From the NCBI GenBank assembly GCA_043813215.1, contig JBDRLH010000036.1:1-14901 (forward strand): a DNA stretch of 14,901 nt, read 5' to 3'. Positions 13,765 through 14,901 of the stretch are shown in pieces. Position numbers and translations under genes: made by a program. Origin of the DNA: JBDRLH01 sp043813215. GTDB lineage: Bacteria > Patescibacteriota > Minisyncoccia > Minisyncoccales > JAQTPW01. How positions within the stretch are numbered: position 1 is the stretch's first letter; the number at the start of each line of letters is the position of its first letter. The notes below the pieces were generated by a model that was not told where the DNA came from, searched no databases, and was given only the letters and a program-made list of their open reading frames with translations.

Positions 13765-14151
13765 TTATTCCCAAGTTTGGTAGCTCGAAAGAACCGCCTT
13801 TATCTTTTCAATTATTTCGTGGGGAGTGTAATTTGTTTTGATTAAATAATCCTTTACCCCAAGGCTGAAAGCCGCTTTTTTTGTCGGCGGATCGTCAAAG
13901 TTGGAAAACACCACCACCGGCACAAATGAAAGCCCCGGCTCCTCTTTTATTTTTTGCAGAAAAGAAATTCCATCTCCCTTAGGCAAAAGAATATCTAAAA
14001 TTATCAAATCGGGTTTTTCTTTCTTGGCAATTTCTAAACCCTCTTCAGCTTCAGGGGCCAAAACAACCAAAAACCCTGCCTGCGTAAGCTTTTCGGCATA
14101 CATCTCCGATAGAATTTTTTCGTCTTCGATGATAAGTATTTTTTTAGCCAT
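13765..14151 (-). CDS. Single-domain response regulator (CheY-like receiver)
   Basis: The 128-residue protein is one complete receiver domain with no output domain. The acidic pair is E9-D10 (IIEDEK), the phosphoacceptor is D53 (LIILDILLPKGDG), the switch hydroxyl is S83 (VVVFSN) and the conserved lysine is K105 (YLIKTN). It lies 35 nt downstream of the histidine kinase, which is very likely its phosphodonor. The output must come from protein-protein contact or a further phosphotransfer, as in CheY- or Spo0F-type proteins; nothing here indicates chemotaxis. ATG at 14151 begins MAKKILIIEDE, the normal start of the fold, with no ribosome binding site. Confidence 0.93.
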   Translation of the reverse strand: MAKKILIIEDEKILSEMYAEKLTQAGFLVVLAPEAEEGLEIAKKEKPDLIILDILLPKGDGISFLQKIKEEPGLSFVPVVVFSNFDDPPTKKAAFSLGVKDYLIKTNYTPHEIIEKIKAVLSSYQTWE

Positions 14152-14186
14152 ATTTTAAATATGTTCCAAATATATAATACCAGATG

Positions 14187-14901
14187 TTACTTAATTGGCA
14201 ATTCGATAAAGAAAATGCTTCCTTTACCTTTGCCTGGAGATTGGGCCCAGATTTTGCCTTTTTGCATTTCGGTAAACTGCCTTGCAATATACAGCCCCAA
14301 TCCCATGCCCTCTGTAAAGAGTTGATTGCCGGCGGCACCTCGGGAAAAACTTTTGAACATCTTGGCAATTTCATCTTCGGACATTCCCTCGCCCGTATCA
14401 GTTATGCTTATCAAAACAGAATTTGATTTGGCTTTAGCCGACACCTCCACTCTTCCCTTTTGAGTATATTTTATGGCATTGTCTATGATATTCAAAATAA
14501 TATCGCGGGTTTTATCGGGATCAATCAGGGCTTTGGGCAGGGCATTTGCCGGTTTTTTCCAAACTAAATCAAGTTTTTTATTTTCTGCTTGAAGTTTTAA
14601 AATTTCCACCACTCCCTTGATGATGTCTTCAATTGGAGTTGCCCGGATATCCAGATCTATCCGGCCCGATTCAATCCTTGAGACGTTCAAAAGATCGTTA
14701 ACCATTTTTATCAGCCTTTCATTGCTTAAAAAAACATTCTGCAGTTTTGTTTTAATTTGAGAAGAAATCGGGCCGTAGTTTTCATCCACAATCATTGAAA
14801 TGTATCCCTTCATCGCTGCCAAGGGTGTTCTTAGCTGATGTGAGGCAATAGAAATAAATTCCGACTTGGCCTTGTCCAGTTTTTGCAGTTCCTCGTAAGT
14901 C
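14187..14901 (-). CDS. Sensor histidine kinase, C-terminal part (cut by window edge)
   Basis: The reading frame runs in from the right edge, so the sensor and N-terminal half are outside the window. The visible 237 residues start TYEELQKLDKAKSEFISIAS, the end of a linker coiled coil. The dimerisation domain follows, with the phosphoacceptor histidine in ASHQLRTPLAAMKGY (His codon at 14838-14840). The HATPase_c domain then shows an N box (NIIDNAIKYTQKG), a G1 box (ITDTGEGMS), an F-box-like FKSFSRG and a G2 box (GMGLGLYIAR). It ends FFIELPIK. A possible start at 14822 (TTG) would lie inside the conserved RTPLAAM block after the histidine, so it is not the true start. The kinase probably phosphorylates the receiver encoded directly downstream; the signal is unknown. 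Confidence 0.95.
   Translation of the reverse strand, partial: TYEELQKLDKAKSEFISIASHQLRTPLAAMKGYISMIVDENYGPISSQIKTKLQNVFLSNERLIKMVNDLLNVSRIESGRIDLDIRATPIEDIIKGVVEILKLQAENKKLDLVWKKPANALPKALIDPDKTRDIILNIIDNAIKYTQKGRVEVSAKAKSNSVLISITDTGEGMSEDEIAKMFKSFSRGAAGNQLFTEGMGLGLYIARQFTEMQKGKIWAQSPGKGKGSIFFIELPIK

Overview
The window is a compact, AT-rich bacterial segment with almost no intergenic space, mostly SD-less starts and gene overlaps of 4 or 17 nt. Several traits point to a Patescibacteria/CPR bacterium (Parcubacteria-like): an archaeal-type short AspRS, a DUF763 protein, a MurD paired with a MurL-type epimerase, and small exported proteins of unknown function. No rRNA, tRNA or protein phylogeny is available here, so this placement is an inference.

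Layout. At the left edge, one plus-strand gene (47-1018) encodes an ornithine cyclodeaminase/mu-crystallin family dehydrogenase. It is preceded by a 7-bp tandem repeat. Everything after it is on the minus strand. Read in transcription order from the right edge, a sensor histidine kinase (cut by the window end) is followed by a single-domain response regulator and a hairpin terminator. A new promoter then starts a run of ten tightly packed genes: aspS, a D,D-carboxypeptidase, a membrane-anchored six-blade kelch protein, mraY, murL, murD, ftsW, murG, gltX and a small exported Trp-rich protein (13660 down to 2450). Five bases after the last stop codon is a strong promoter (TTGACA-N16-TATAGT). It drives a G-rich, strongly folded non-coding RNA candidate that ends in two tandem hairpin terminators. 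The second terminator abuts the -10 box of an apparently leaderless DUF763 gene (2200-1040), which converges on the first gene.

How the genes work together. The central cluster covers the lipid-linked part of peptidoglycan synthesis. MurD ligates glutamate, MurL probably epimerises the L-Glu residue, MraY makes lipid I, MurG makes lipid II, FtsW polymerises it at the septum, and the S11 carboxypeptidase trims the stem peptide. The MurD has MurD2-like features and is immediately next to MurL. This suggests that D-Glu enters by the L-Glu ligation plus epimerisation route, not by glutamate racemase. The kelch protein is locked into the same operon by an ATGA overlap with mraY, so an envelope role is likely but unproven. 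Two aminoacyl-tRNA synthetases, for Asp and Glu, flank the wall genes in the same run.

The points most worth following up are the unrecognised structured RNA at about 2217-2410, the MurD2/MurL pairing, the heptanucleotide repeat inside the first codons of murL, the Asp-to-Glu change at a usually invariant MraY metal-ligand site, and the kelch protein in the wall operon.
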